In this document: piece by piece, positions 10,025-20,832 of the stretch
Numbering within the stretch: position 1 is the stretch's first letter
How the letters are laid out: the number at the start of each line of letters is the position of its first letter
NCBI RefSeq assembly: GCF_010015445.1
Contig: NC_053122.1
Span: 33,859,513 to 33,923,512, forward strand
DNA length: 64,000 nt
Direction: 5' to 3'
DNA from: Perca fluviatilis
Lineage: Eukaryota; Chordata; Actinopteri; Perciformes; Percidae
Notes under the pieces: generated by a model
What the model was told of the DNA's origin: nothing
What the model saw: only the letters and a program-made list of their open reading frames with translations
Databases searched by the model: none
Made by a program: the position numbers and the translations under genes

Positions 10025-10063
10025 ATAATAATAATAATAATACCGGTAATAATAATAATAATA
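9988..10063. repeat. (TAA)n/(TTA)n inverted microsatellite
   Basis: TAATAATAATAA runs into TTATTATTATTA and back to TAATAATAA, interrupted once by ACCGG. The two orientations side by side can fold into a hairpin. Confidence 0.9.
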
Positions 10064-10250
10064 GAGTAACAACTGATGCACCTAAACTCCGCTTCCGTGA
10101 ATTCAAATACATAATTATTCATCATGATGGTGACAAAATATGTAATTAAGTAAATTTGCTGTATAAATCTGTAAAATGCGATATTAATCTGAAATGTGAA
10201 AAAAGTCCCAAAAAATTGACTTGTATCTAGCTAGCGTCAGTCACTGAAAC

Positions 10251-10478
10251 CAGTAATCTCAACTTGTATTATGTATTAAATCATTTAATACATTACAGTA
10301 TAATACAGTAATCTCAACTTGTATTATGTATTAAATCATTTAATACATTACAGTATAATACAGTAATCTCAACTTTTATTATGTATTAAATAATGTAATA
10401 CATTACAGTATAATACAGTAATCTCAACTTTTATTATGTATTAAATAATGTAATACATTATAAAAATTGAGATTACTG
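10251..10478. repeat. Four 55-bp tandem units closed by an inverted end
   Basis: Units begin with CAGTAATCTCAACTT at 10251, 10306, 10361 and 10416, an exact 55-bp period. Each holds a near-palindrome TGTATTAAAT(C)ATTTAATACA. The array stops at AATTGAGATTACTG (10465-10478), the complement of the unit start. The whole therefore looks like a MITE whose inside has expanded into a minisatellite. Confidence 0.85.
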
Positions 10479-11297
10479 TTTATTTGACTCCACAGTAAAT
10501 TGTCTCTCTTTTTTTACTTTTCTTTATCTGTTTCTTGGCCTTGACGTTATATTTCAAATATCACTGAGCACCTATAATACGCACATTGACCAAAATCTAA
10601 GTTAAAATGTCACAGCGATTTTGAGGAAGAAAAATCGGAATCACATTTCTTTAAGATCCACCTGATGAAAAAAAAACAAAGCAAAGAAATGCTCATGTAT
10701 ACGACAGGCCTACAATTTATCAGGAGACATTTTCCAATAATGTACTTTTCTTTGCAGATTTAACATGGACCCACCGCTGGGAGAAAAATGGGACAAGGTG
10801 TGCAAGCTGAAAGCCTTAAGACTGTGTGACAACCGTGATAAATGCAGCCGGCACTGACACGGCTACGGAAAAAGACAAAAGATACCTTTGTCTTGTCACA
10901 ATAATCCTAATCTGTTTGAAGATGGGGCCACATTAGAGAGAACGAGAGAGAGAGAGGGGTAGGAATGATGCAGATTTGTGGTCAGCAATGATAAATGTTG
11001 CCACATCAGAAACAGAGCTCAGTATGATGTTTCTCTCTAATGGCCTGATTGCTCAATTAATTCTGCGGCCCGTTCTTTGCCGGCCCCCTTTAATGTGGAA
11101 ACAGCTATATTTTCTCCCAGATTAGTATAGATACAGGCTGACAGTCTGCACTGCTCAAGGTATTTGGGAGGTATAATTCATTCATAATGCCACAATGTGC
11201 CCCATCTATCATCTCAGGTTTTTCATCCGCTAACTTGCCGCTTGCTCCCTACTCTCATTCCAAGCTCTTGGCTCTTCTGGGGCGGGTGGGGGGATGG

Positions 11298-11300
<3 letters not shown>
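10479..11300. other. Unique sequence with possible conserved non-coding block
   Basis: No gene is seen. At 11036-11110 a block reads TGGCCTGATTGCTCAATTAA then TTTAATGTGG, a unique GC/AT-mixed stretch with homeodomain-type AATTAA cores. It resembles conserved non-coding sequence, but no alignment is available. Confidence 0.3.

Positions 11301-11336
<36 letters not shown>
11301..11336 (+). repeat. (GT)18 microsatellite
   Basis: An uninterrupted GT run inside G-rich sequence. A second, shorter GT run is at 11652-11675. Confidence 0.95.
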
Positions 11337-11339
<3 letters not shown>

Positions 11340-11379
11340 GGGGTGTGTGGGGTGGTGGGGCATGCAAGGTTGTGAGGTC

Positions 11380-12279
11380 GGCAGCTTCTCTTCTCCTGAT
11401 GAATTAGCTGGCATATGCAAGCGATGAATTACCAGGCAACCAGAGTCAATTATCCAAAGAAAAAAAAAACGAAACATGGACCCTGCGCTTGTGGCCCCAG
11501 GGTCCCTTTTCCAATTCAGAGAGTGATTTGCCCAAAATGTAGAAGGGAAGGGAAGAGAAGAGAAGCAGCCTTGAAGGAGCGAGGGTGATGAGGAGTTAGA
11601 AGAAAGAAAAAAAAAAAGAGAAGGGAATGAATGAAACCGCAGTATATTTATATGTGTGTGTGTGTGTGTGTGTGTCCATCCCACACCCTTTTTCGTTCTC
11701 TCCTTCCCCGATCAAATCCAGAAGGCAAAGCGCAGTGTGAAAATGCAAAAGGCTATTATCAGGCCTTCAGAGTGCACAAATGCCACTTATGATGGATGAG
11801 TGTGGGATTTAGAAAGGCCTCCTGTCAAACACCGGCCCTTTCCCCTCCTTAACCGGCCCTCCTTTTCCTCACTTGTCTCTTGTATCAGAACCATATCAGG
11901 CCCCTGGTTGAAATAGGACTAAGTGGAAGACATTTGTAATATATCGAAGTGGGTGTACACACATACTCAGAGTGTCCCCTGCTGTTTTTGCCATTTAATT
12001 TCTAACCTCTTTTAAAGGGGAGAAGGAAAGATGGGGGGGTTGTCTGAGAACGAGAGCGGTGTAGTGGTCACATCATATTCATATGCTGTCCTGTGACACT
12101 GATCCATGGAGAAATGAGACAAATAGCAGGAGTCTCAGTAGCTATTTGAATCTATGTGAATGTGTTTAAACAATAGAATTTATTATATAATAATTTATAT
12201 AATGAAATATGAAATGCACTTGCTATCTTATGTCGCTGCCCCCCTCTCAAGTGCAACTTATTTTTTTTCTTGATCTATT
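11380..12279. other. Unique sequence; candidate regulatory block at 11385-11460
   Basis: The block TGATGAATTAGCTGGCATAT at 11397 continues with GCAAGCGATGAATTACC and AGTCAATTATCC, stacking ATTA cores and a CATATGCAA POU-like site. The rest, including purine-rich 11540-11620, shows nothing defined. Confidence 0.3.
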
Positions 12280-12440
12280 CATTTATATGTAATGTCTGAA
12301 TATATGTGTATATATATATATCTGTATTATTTTTTTTATTGTTAAAACTGTCTTCACTAAACGAAGAGCTCTCCAAATTTCAGTGTATGTTATATATAGA
12401 ATATAGCCATATAGAATGACAATAAAGCCTATCTATCTAA
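12280..12440 (+). mobile_element. LINE 3' tail ending in (CTAT)n
   Basis: The sequence ends ATGACAATAAAGCCTATCTA, a usual 3' terminus of fish L2/CR1-like LINEs with a short tandem tail. The upstream (TA)n and T-rich part is consistent with an untranslated region. There is no coding sequence. Confidence 0.45.
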
Positions 12441-13124
12441 GGAAAGATAGCACACACATATGGCACTTTAGAGTGTGAGAGAGGAAGAGAGGAAGGAAAA
12501 GAAATTCTTACTTTATGAAACAAAGTGCAGCATTGAGGAAATAATATATTTCACAGAACTGCTTTATTGTTTCTATGCAGAAGAGGACAATAACTCTTGA
12601 AATCTACTGTATTACATCCACTGACGCCAATCCAAATCACTAGATGAACCTGGCCAAGAGTTGCTTTCAATTTAATCCCGATGGTTGGACTCGCGGTGCA
12701 ACCCAACTGCTTTAACTGTTTAAAAGAAAAGTGGATAATATAAGCTCACAGTGGGCAACCACAGCCAAACGTCATTAACAGTTTTAAATCCTAAACTTGA
12801 TGACTGCCAAAAAGAAAACACAATACCATTAACAAAAGATTCTTAAGTTATAAGAATGAGTGAATTAAATGCTTGGAGAGATGGAGATGGAAAAGAGGGA
12901 TATAAGAATAAAACAAAAGACGATGATATCCTAAGGTTTAGCTGGCGCCAAAAATGGCCTCCGCAGTATTATAAAAGTAACACTTTCAATGAACCTCGGA
13001 CAAAAGTCGAGAAAAATGGAAGGCTCGGCACTGCGGCACAGATATTTAGCAATGAAATGAATCACACAAATGAAAACACTCAGAATGTTCTTCTAACATC
13101 TCTTAATGTTTATTAACATAGTCC
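12441..13124. other. Intergenic, no feature recognised
   Basis: This is AT-rich unique DNA. The 86-codon frame at 12856-13116 has no family features and lacks splice context. Confidence 0.5.
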
Positions 13125-14520
13125 AGTGACGCCCAACCAGGGGTGGAATAGAGAGCCGGGGTCACGCCCCTTCCGGTGGACCTCATGTGACCTTAATTCA
13201 TAAAAAAACGGTAGTGAACGGGGAGAGGCAAATTATTTTCTTATCCCGTTTGAATTGAGCCATGGATTACAACATATGATGTTCGTCAATTTAAAAGATA
13301 ATTTTTCAGCCGAAGAAAGTCTCAGTTAGACGTAGGTTTGTCATGTGACCACTTAGTTTTGTGTGAAACCGCTCAGTGAAATACATCTCTCGTCTCACAC
13401 AATCTACGTCACCTAGCTTGATGCTCAGCTTGCTCGCTAGCTAGCTAGCTTAGCTCTGTTCCACAACACATGTAACGTTATCGTACCTGATGTGTTTTAT
13501 CCAGTGAAGTGTTTTCAGCAGAGAAGCAAAGGAACAAGCGAGATCCTCTGCTCATGTGAGTAACGTTACATCCCCGGTAGCCGGTAGTATCAGCTAGATA
13601 CTAGCGATTTGAGCGGTGCACCCCGAAATGTATTTACTGTGTGCATGCATTCCATGTGAGACTGGCTGAACTGTGGAAAACTACTGTAACTGTTATCCTG
13701 TGTTACTCATCAGGAAATAAACGGCTGGTCGGAGACAAAGATAAAAGGGGTCCACGTTTCATCGAATCACAACGCACAGAAGCGTACACAACCGCTACAG
13801 TAGCACGAGAGCCGACGTCATATTGGGGCTAGTCTGGATCAACGGAAGTACATTCACAGGATAATTCTCCCTCACCTTCCGCTCTCTGTGTGTTGCCGTT
13901 CTTAAACTTGGTTTGCTTCGAAACAACAAACTTCGAGCTAGCAAGCTACACGCTGAAAATGACAACTTTTGAAGAACGTTTGGATTGTCCAACAAGGCAG
14001 GCCTGCCTGGTTCTCTCTGGGAATGATTGTAAAGATTTACAATTGCTGTGGACAAAATACACATGGCAATACACTGGAAAGAGCAAATGACTTTTAACCA
14101 TGTGTCCAGCTAATTTAAATAGCTCATATTACTGTATTGTGTGAACAGTTAATTTAATATAATATGTTGCGTTTTCTTTTGCGGGGTGCAAATGTGGTCC
14201 AAAACAAGTTCCTTCCTGAGACTATTATGCAGAGCCACCGTCACTGCGTCCGGAACTTAGATGATTGTGATTGGTTTAAAGAAATGCAAACCCCCCAGAG
14301 CGATTTTTCTCCTATACTTGTGTGTGCAATGCGAGACTATATCCAGGCTGGCCCCGGTTCTGTTAGCTTCTGATAACTCAATGCAATCGCTCATTTTTCA
14401 TTTCTTTCATTGGTTTTTCTGATAAAAGGAACCGTGTTCTTGGGGTTTGCTGTCCATATTCTAAGAAGAATTGGCATCCATTGCACAAAAGTTGACGCCT
14501 TCATGATTTGAACTGTTAAA
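13125..14520. mobile_element. Block of DNA-transposon-derived repeats, boundaries uncertain
   Basis: Segments such as GGTGGACCTCATGTGACCTT (13175), GCTCGCTAGCTAGCTAGCTT and, at 14230-14350, CATTGCGTCCGGAACTTAG-like text with TGGTTTAAAGAAATGCAAAC are familiar to me from dispersed teleost non-autonomous elements. I cannot find clear terminal repeats or TSDs, so the block is called with modest confidence. No transposase is present. Confidence 0.4.
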
Positions 14521-14530
14521 CAGTGATTAC

Positions 14531-15046
14531 GTAGCCTGACAAGCCAGACCCACATCAAGATGTTGGGTCTGGGAACTCACCATTGGCAGAGCTCAATCCA
14601 AGGGGCGGGATAAACGGTTGTCTTTCAAATTCCCTCTGCATGCAATAGGATAGCGCTACAACCAGGCAGAGCAACGCTAGTTGATAGATTCAACTTTTGC
14701 CGTATCCGGTCGGCAAAACTCCGAACACATCTTCCTTTTTTAAGAATTCTTTTTCTGAAAGAAAAGCTTATCTCCAAGTCTTCCAGAGTCGCGGCCAAAG
14801 CCGATTCGAAAGACCGCTGTTCACCAGCAGCAGCAGCAGCAGCCATCTTCTTTGTTTTCAAGTAGCAGAACCGTCGCAACACTGCTGTCCTTATGTTAAA
14901 GCCCGCCCACCGACTCTATACACGATGTGATTGGCCTGACCAGAATTTGGTTTTTCCAGCTCGCAAGCCAACGGAGAGTTGCTAGACGACCCTGTCTGCA
15001 AGTTATATTTGCTGCCACTATGGTTCGTCTAGGTATTTCTAGGCTA
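14531..15046. mobile_element. Non-autonomous DNA element with 8-bp TSD (hAT-like)
   Basis: GTAGCCTGACAAGCCAG at the left and CTAGGTATTTCTAGGCTA at the right form imperfect inverted ends. Identical 8-mers GTGATTAC flank the element at 14523-14530 and 15047-15054. It contains a (CAG)n run near 14827. The frame at 14625-14882 (minus) is incidental. Confidence 0.85.
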
Positions 15047-15481
15047 GTGATTACAGGGAATTATGGGGAATAGTTTTGTTAAAAGCTACTAAAAAATATT
15101 AAAACATGAAATAGAAAAAAAAATCTATATTTATTTTGATAAACGAAAAACACTGTCCTTATCTCGACATATGGAGTATATAGTATATATATAAAACGGC
15201 TCTGTTCCAAGGCAATATTTCAGTTATTAGAATTGTTACAAATTCCAGTGGGATTTTGAATGAGGTTTTATTACTTCTGGAGCAGAACCTTGAATCTTCG
15301 TAGTAGCCTACATATATATAGACATATCATGTCTTTATATTAAGACTATTGTCTCTCACTGATTCCAGTACAGCTTTCCAGAAGTGGTGCGTCTCCGCTA
15401 CTCTCTACCGTCACAGTTTCCCTCTGGGACTAACAGCCCCTTCACTTCCTCTATTACCCCCTCACACACCCTTACATCCTC

Positions 15482-15483
<2 letters not shown>
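15047..15483. other. Intergenic, nothing recognised
   Basis: AT-rich sequence with short TA runs near 15176-15192 and 15312. No gene or repeat family is recognised. Confidence 0.5.
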
Positions 15484-15546
<63 letters not shown>

Positions 15547-15611
15547 AAAAAACACACAAACACAAACAGAGTGGAGTTGCACAGCCATTTATAACTTGCC
15601 TTTCGCCATAC

Positions 15612-15672
<61 letters not shown>

Positions 15673-15752
15673 ACACTACTGAGAGTTCGGTGCTGGGGTG
15701 GCAACGGAGAGATGGGAGACAAAGGGAGAAAGCACCCTTCTCCTGGCTAATG

Positions 15753-15846
<94 letters not shown>

Positions 15847-15968
15847 TTAACACTTAACTGCACAGATGAGCACTGTACAAACATGTCGCATCACATCCAA
15901 ACAGTGTGTTTCATAGATGACTGTGGAATATGTGTGTGTGTGTGTGTGTGTATGTGTGTGTGTGTGAG
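15484..15968. repeat. Cluster of CA/GT microsatellites
   Basis: CA runs are at 15484-15541, 15617-15676 and 15754-15844, and a GT run with one TA break is at 15930-15965. They are separated by 75-90 bp of unique sequence. Read as protein they give meaningless Thr-His or Val-Cys repeats. Confidence 0.95.
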
Positions 15969-16224
15969 AGAGCATGCAGTGCCGGAGCAGGTGTGTCCCT
16001 CATATGCGGAATGAGGGAAATATTTAATTAGATAACAGGAAATAAATACCACATCACTGTTCAGCTAACTCTGGCTATTCATTTTCCTTTGTGCACAATT
16101 TGTCTTCTGATTGGTTAACAGAATTGAGGAAATGGAATCAGTTGAACAGTTGGAGCACATTTTATAACTTTTTATTCTTTCTGATCATGTCAAAAAACAA
16201 TACAGTTGTAGACAAAACAGTCTT

Positions 16225-16449
16225 ACTGAAGAGGATTAGGTCCACACGTGAAAATTTGTTTGAGTTCTAAACTTGAGTTTAAAGTCAGAATTGTGAGATG
16301 AAAATCAGAATTCTGACTTTATTTTCAGAATTCAGACTTTTTCCCTGAATGCATTAAACTGGGAATTCTGAGGAAAAACGTCAGAATTCTGACTTTAAAC
16401 TCAGAACCCCAAAAACTTTTTTTTACATTGGCCCTAATCTTCTTCCGTA
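16225..16449. mobile_element. Foldback MITE built on TCAGAATTCTGACTTT
   Basis: TGAAGAGGATTAGGTCCA at the left pairs with the complement of TGGCCCTAATCTTCTTCC at the right. Inside, GAGTTTAAAGTCAGAATT pairs with AATTCTGACTTTAAACTC. The arms are about 70 bp with several mismatches. Confidence 0.7.
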
Positions 16450-16893
16450 CAATCATTCAATCCGTTCTGGAGCTTTCAATTATATGACATAATCTTAACA
16501 TTATCCAGCCATGAGATATGATTAAAAGGGGAAGAAGAAGTTGGTAAGAAACTGTTCTTGTGGCAAAACTCCAAACCTGTTTGGAATCACTATATGTATG
16601 TAGTATGGACACAGCTTAAGTCTTAACATTTTGACTTTTCATAGGAGGAAAAGCTCAGATCTAACTGTGTCCCTCTAGTGAGCTGGCATCCACAATTTCC
16701 AGTGACGATTATGATCGACTTCTGCTCACTCTGCAGACCTCAATGTGGCAAAAGCTGTTGTTTCTACATGTTAAAAGAATCAGTCAAATAATTAAACTAG
16801 GCTCCTCGTGACTGGTAATAACAAGTTAATTAGGTTTTATATTATAAAATATATCAAATTATTGTGAGGCTGTAGGTTTTGCGTACATTTGTA

Positions 16894-16944
<51 letters not shown>

Positions 16945-17271
16945 CCTCAGCCTGTCACTGTGCTGGATGGGCTGTCACTTTGTTAATTGCCTGAGCGTGA
17001 CCCCGCCCCACTCTGCTCACCTGGCTAATTACTGTGTCTTTCCAGCCAAGAGATTGAGATGAATTCGACTCCATTCAAGCTTCACTGGCATGAAAAGTGA
17101 GGTTACTGACATTGTCATAATACAGTACAGCGAGTTTGTCCTTCCAGTGATAATTTACTACTATCGCTGTCTGGCTAACAAATGCTGACGTTGAAAGACA
17201 AGTCTTGTTAAACGGATACGCCGATCTGCTGTCATCATCCACATTTCACCATGTTTGAAATGGTTTTTTTG
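16450..17271. other. Unique sequence with a (GT)n run
   Basis: No gene is seen. A (GT)22 tract lies at 16898-16942. Sequence at 16990-17090 (CCTGGCTAATTACTGTG) is unique and AT-motif bearing, but nothing further can be said. Confidence 0.5.
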
Positions 17272-17590
17272 TAACCCTTGTGTTGTCTTCCCATGGACCA
17301 TGCAACTTTTTGTTTTTCTGGGTTAAACGTTTTTGTCACTTTTCCAGATGTTTTTTTAAGCATTTCCATTTTTTTCCAAGTTTTTTTGGTCACTTTTCTT
17401 AATTTTTTTGTCCGTTTTTTTTTTCTTCATTTTTTTGGTCATTTTTTCCGATGATTTTTTTCTGCGCCTTTTCCAACGTTTTTTGAAACTTTTTCCATCA
17501 TTTTTTTGACATTTTGGTTGAAAGAAAACCAAATTTCCACTATAGAAACGTTTTGAAAGTGGGTCAAATTTGACCCGAGGACAACGTATT
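17272..17590. mobile_element. MITE with CCCTTGTGTTGTC-type ends
   Basis: TAACCCTTGTGTTGTCTTC at the left (17272) mirrors TGACCCGAGGACAACGTATTA at the right as imperfect inverted ends. The interior is T-rich with repeated CATTTTTTT(G)GTCA-type phrases on one strand. Such elements with TTAA-like targets are common in teleosts and have been assigned to piggyBac-like families. That assignment is from memory. Confidence 0.6.
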
Positions 17591-18548
17591 ATACTTTCAT
17601 TCTTGTGGAATTGTTGGTATTATGATGGTGATGGTTATATTGGCTAACCTTTTGCTGTTTATGAATTGTAGGGTTAAGTAAAGTATAAGTGGTTGACAAA
17701 CATGCAGAAACACTGGTATGGCCCTTTAAACTTTGTGCATTGAAAAAAATGGCAGCAGTAAAGACATCGTTCCCTCTGAATATATTTCAAATTTCCAAAA
17801 CTAAAAGTCACAATAACACAAGTTCAGGCTCACAATCCAGAACACAAGAAGATACAAATTCTACTGAGGGCCAAGAAGTTAAAAATCAACCAAAAAGAAA
17901 GTGAGAAACAGAGCAGATTGAATTGAATCAGATTGGAGGCCATGCAAATAAAATGCTAATGTGATGCTAATGAGCAGAGGGAGGGAGGGAGGGAGGGAGG
18001 GAGGGAGGGGAGTGTCAGGTAGGAGGTAAAGTTTGGTTAGAGAGCGAGCTGGCGAGACAGCAGGCAAATGTGCAACGCTCGGGTGAGCAGTGAGCGGGCT
18101 ACCCATGATGCCTCGATGAGAAAGGGAACATTAAGCGATAGGAGGACCGAGAGATGGAGAGAGACTTGGAGGAAAGGCCCTGTGGGCTAATGGATGCTGA
18201 TTAATTCCCAAATTACATTTCACAACTTTATTGGGTCTTTTTCCTGTGGTGCACATTGTCTGTTAAATCGGTCATATTTGCTCGTTAATTTGTATTTTAA
18301 AGCTCCATTAAACGTAGGTTCAATGCCACCTGAAGCACTAGTCTGCAGCAACAACTATTCAGCAAAGTAAATCCTCAGGTTCCTCACAACTGGCCTTGCT
18401 GTTCCCTATATTTGGAAAGCTGGCCCCTGCTGTGTTCCTCATGTTTAACACGGACTTGAATGTTGGTTGCAAGGCTGGATTTTCAACCAGACAAAGTGGG
18501 CAACTTCTCTGAGACTTCAGAACTCCAGGACCCCCGACAGCTGCAGTC
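17591..18548. other. Unique sequence; (GGGA)n run and a possible conserved block
   Basis: (GGGA)n occupies 17979-18010. At 18185-18310 a unique stretch holds GCTGATTAATTCCCAAATTA, CGTTAATTTG and CCATTAAAC, dense in ATTA cores. No coding exon is recognised. Confidence 0.35.
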
Positions 18549-18720
18549 TTAGGCTACATCCACACCACTACGCTTTCATTTTGAAATGTCGTTTTGAAAC
18601 AAAAATGATCTCTGTTTGAATTTTAGCTCTGTAGGAGAATTAATCTCCGTCCTTATTAACACGTCTGACGGCGCATATCACATGACCTTCCGCATACACT
18701 GGGCATGTGAGTGCCGGTGT
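18549..18720 (+). mobile_element. Left part of a hAT-like non-autonomous element
   Basis: It starts TTAGGCTACATCCACACCAC, an end sequence I know from teleost hAT-type elements, and has the expected GAAACAAAAATGATCTCTG-like interior. No matching right end is found before the next MITE, so it is truncated. Confidence 0.4.
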
Positions 18721-18987
18721 AAACAGGATCGCAACATTGTCTGAAGTTGCTCTGCGGTTGAAAATCATGGTTGTATACAGTACGTGGAGAATTTGCATGC
18801 TGTATGTTCAATCATTATTCTTTAACAGGCTGGCAAAAGACAACTATTGTATTAATTTGCAAAGCCGACCATGTTGGTGGGTGTTAGCCTACCACTGCCT
18901 AATCAGATTTATTGTGAGCGAGTTAATCTATCTATCTATCTATCTGCATCAAAAGGTGTTAAAAATACAACTGGCTTCTCACTCCCA

Positions 18988-19298
18988 TCTCGTAAAATAC
19001 GGACGCTTGGTCAGGTGCCTTTGCCGTTGTTATTGGCGCTAAAAGTCTCCTTTAGCGCCATATAACGCGCTTTAACTGAACACGCTTGGTCAGGACTAAT
19101 TGGCGTCCCTTTTCACGCGGTTAGGTTAAGGAAAAGCTCGATTCCAGCGGGCTTACGGTTCCGTGACTCACGGGAATAACAGGCCGGTTAAAGAAGAAAG
19201 CGGCTTCCGTGACACGTGGCAATAACGGGACGGTTAGGGCGCTTTTTTCGTCGCTTCAGACGCTGACAGCCACTGTCCAGACGTCTGTATTTTACGAG
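18988..19298. mobile_element. MITE with 16-bp inverted ends (CTCGTAAAATACGGAC)
   Basis: CTCGTAAAATACGGACG at 18989 pairs with GTCTGTATTTTACGAG ending at 19298 (one mismatch in 16). The 310-bp interior is CpG-rich and carries two copies of ACGCTTGGTCAGG (about 19004 and 19082) plus repeated TTAGCGCC/GGCGCTAA. Confidence 0.75.
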
Positions 19299-19410
19299 TT
19301 CGGAGTGAGAACGGGTTGTCTAGCAGTGTGTGTCACATTTATTCCCAGTTCACACACCTGTACACCAGTTTCACAACTATTTATCGGCTGTACAACTACG
19401 TACTGAATAC

Positions 19411-19607
19411 GATTGGTTATTACAAATGTGTATCATCCAGTATTTCTTAACTGTTTATAAACCAGTTATGAATGCTTCATAGAAGTTTAAACACTTGTAT
19501 CTTGTCCTTATATCTGTTTACTACTACACTATAGCGTATTATAAACTATTTATTACATGTTTATATAGTGCCTACAAATGCTAAATAGGGTAAAATAAAG
19601 TGTTACC
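19411..19607 (-). mobile_element. MITE end (GGTAACACTTTATTTTACCC)
   Basis: The right edge, read on the minus strand, starts GGTAACACTTTATTTTACCC. This end sequence resembles that of the element at 63489-63722. The left end is degraded. Confidence 0.45.
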
Positions 19608-20794
19608 AGGCCTCATATTCAGCATTTATGAAACGAGAGTCATCCATAATCGGATTCAGACACATTATTATTACCTTGTGTGCAAATTTTTCTTATTCTT
19701 ATTTCGAGTTTTTTACTTATTCAAAGACTTCCAGCGGTTCACTTTCATTTTCCAAATAAAGACAAATTACTGCTGCAAAGCACATACTATACAAGCTCCT
19801 AAACCAAAGGAAATAAAGTGGACCATGCTTTACACACCACAGAATAGTGACACATAATGCCTATACAACCCTTTTTTTTTCTTCATTGTGTCTGTGCATT
19901 GTCAAGATACCCTGACAACCATGAGTCTTTTTTTTATATTTTAGAGTGTATTTCATTTCACCCACACAAACTAAAGAAAGCCTCCCCTGTTCGTCAATGC
20001 CGTCGATAAATAAACTGGCCTCCAACAGTTATTCTCTTCATACTTGAGTCAGTCAGTGAGTCAGAGGGACTGGGCCGGGGCTCTGGTAATGGCGCCACTC
20101 CGTCTTTCCTGACACGACAACAGTCACAGTGGCTTCATCTGCTCCTGTCACTGTCTCCACGTTAAAGACCTTCTGAAGAGACAAAGGGCAAAATATCTTT
20201 TATATGCCTGTCGGGTTTTCCACAGCTTTTACAGGCCAACACGTGCACGCGTGTGCATTCATCAGAGCTGGGGTGGAGACGGAGATGGTGCAGAAGCAGA
20301 AAAAAAAAAAAAAAAAGTTGATCATCTGCATCCCTTATGTGGCGGAGGTGAGAGAGAGCATCTCAATGGCAGACGAGCACGGCGAGGGAAAATGACAATA
20401 TTTAAAATAGGAGACACGACTCCATTTCTTTTTGAGCAAAATATTAATGATCTTTCATTTGGAGCTCATCACAGATGCGGCCGGGGGAAAATTGCATTCT
20501 GTGCGGCAGAAGTCTGGGGAGGACATGAGACAGGATAATAGCCAATAGGTGTTTGGAGACAGGGGAGTCAGAATGAATGAGAAGGAAAGACAAGAGAGAA
20601 ACAGAATTGACAAATTCCCATGATGGGTATGCCATGAGATAAGGGGGAGGAGGGAGGTTGAAGAAGAGAAGAAGGGGCGAAAGATTGATTGAAATTTATA
20701 TATGAAAAGACGAACACAAAACAGAGCTCCTTTTCTTCTTTGGTCCCCCTTTTTACAAAACCAATGAGGGCAGATCAAACAAAAATAGGCTGTT

Positions 20795-20832
<38 letters not shown>

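Noticed and set aside
15384..15857. Frames of 123-157 codons on both strands
   Set aside because: They are products of three CA microsatellites. Neither strand shows a domain.
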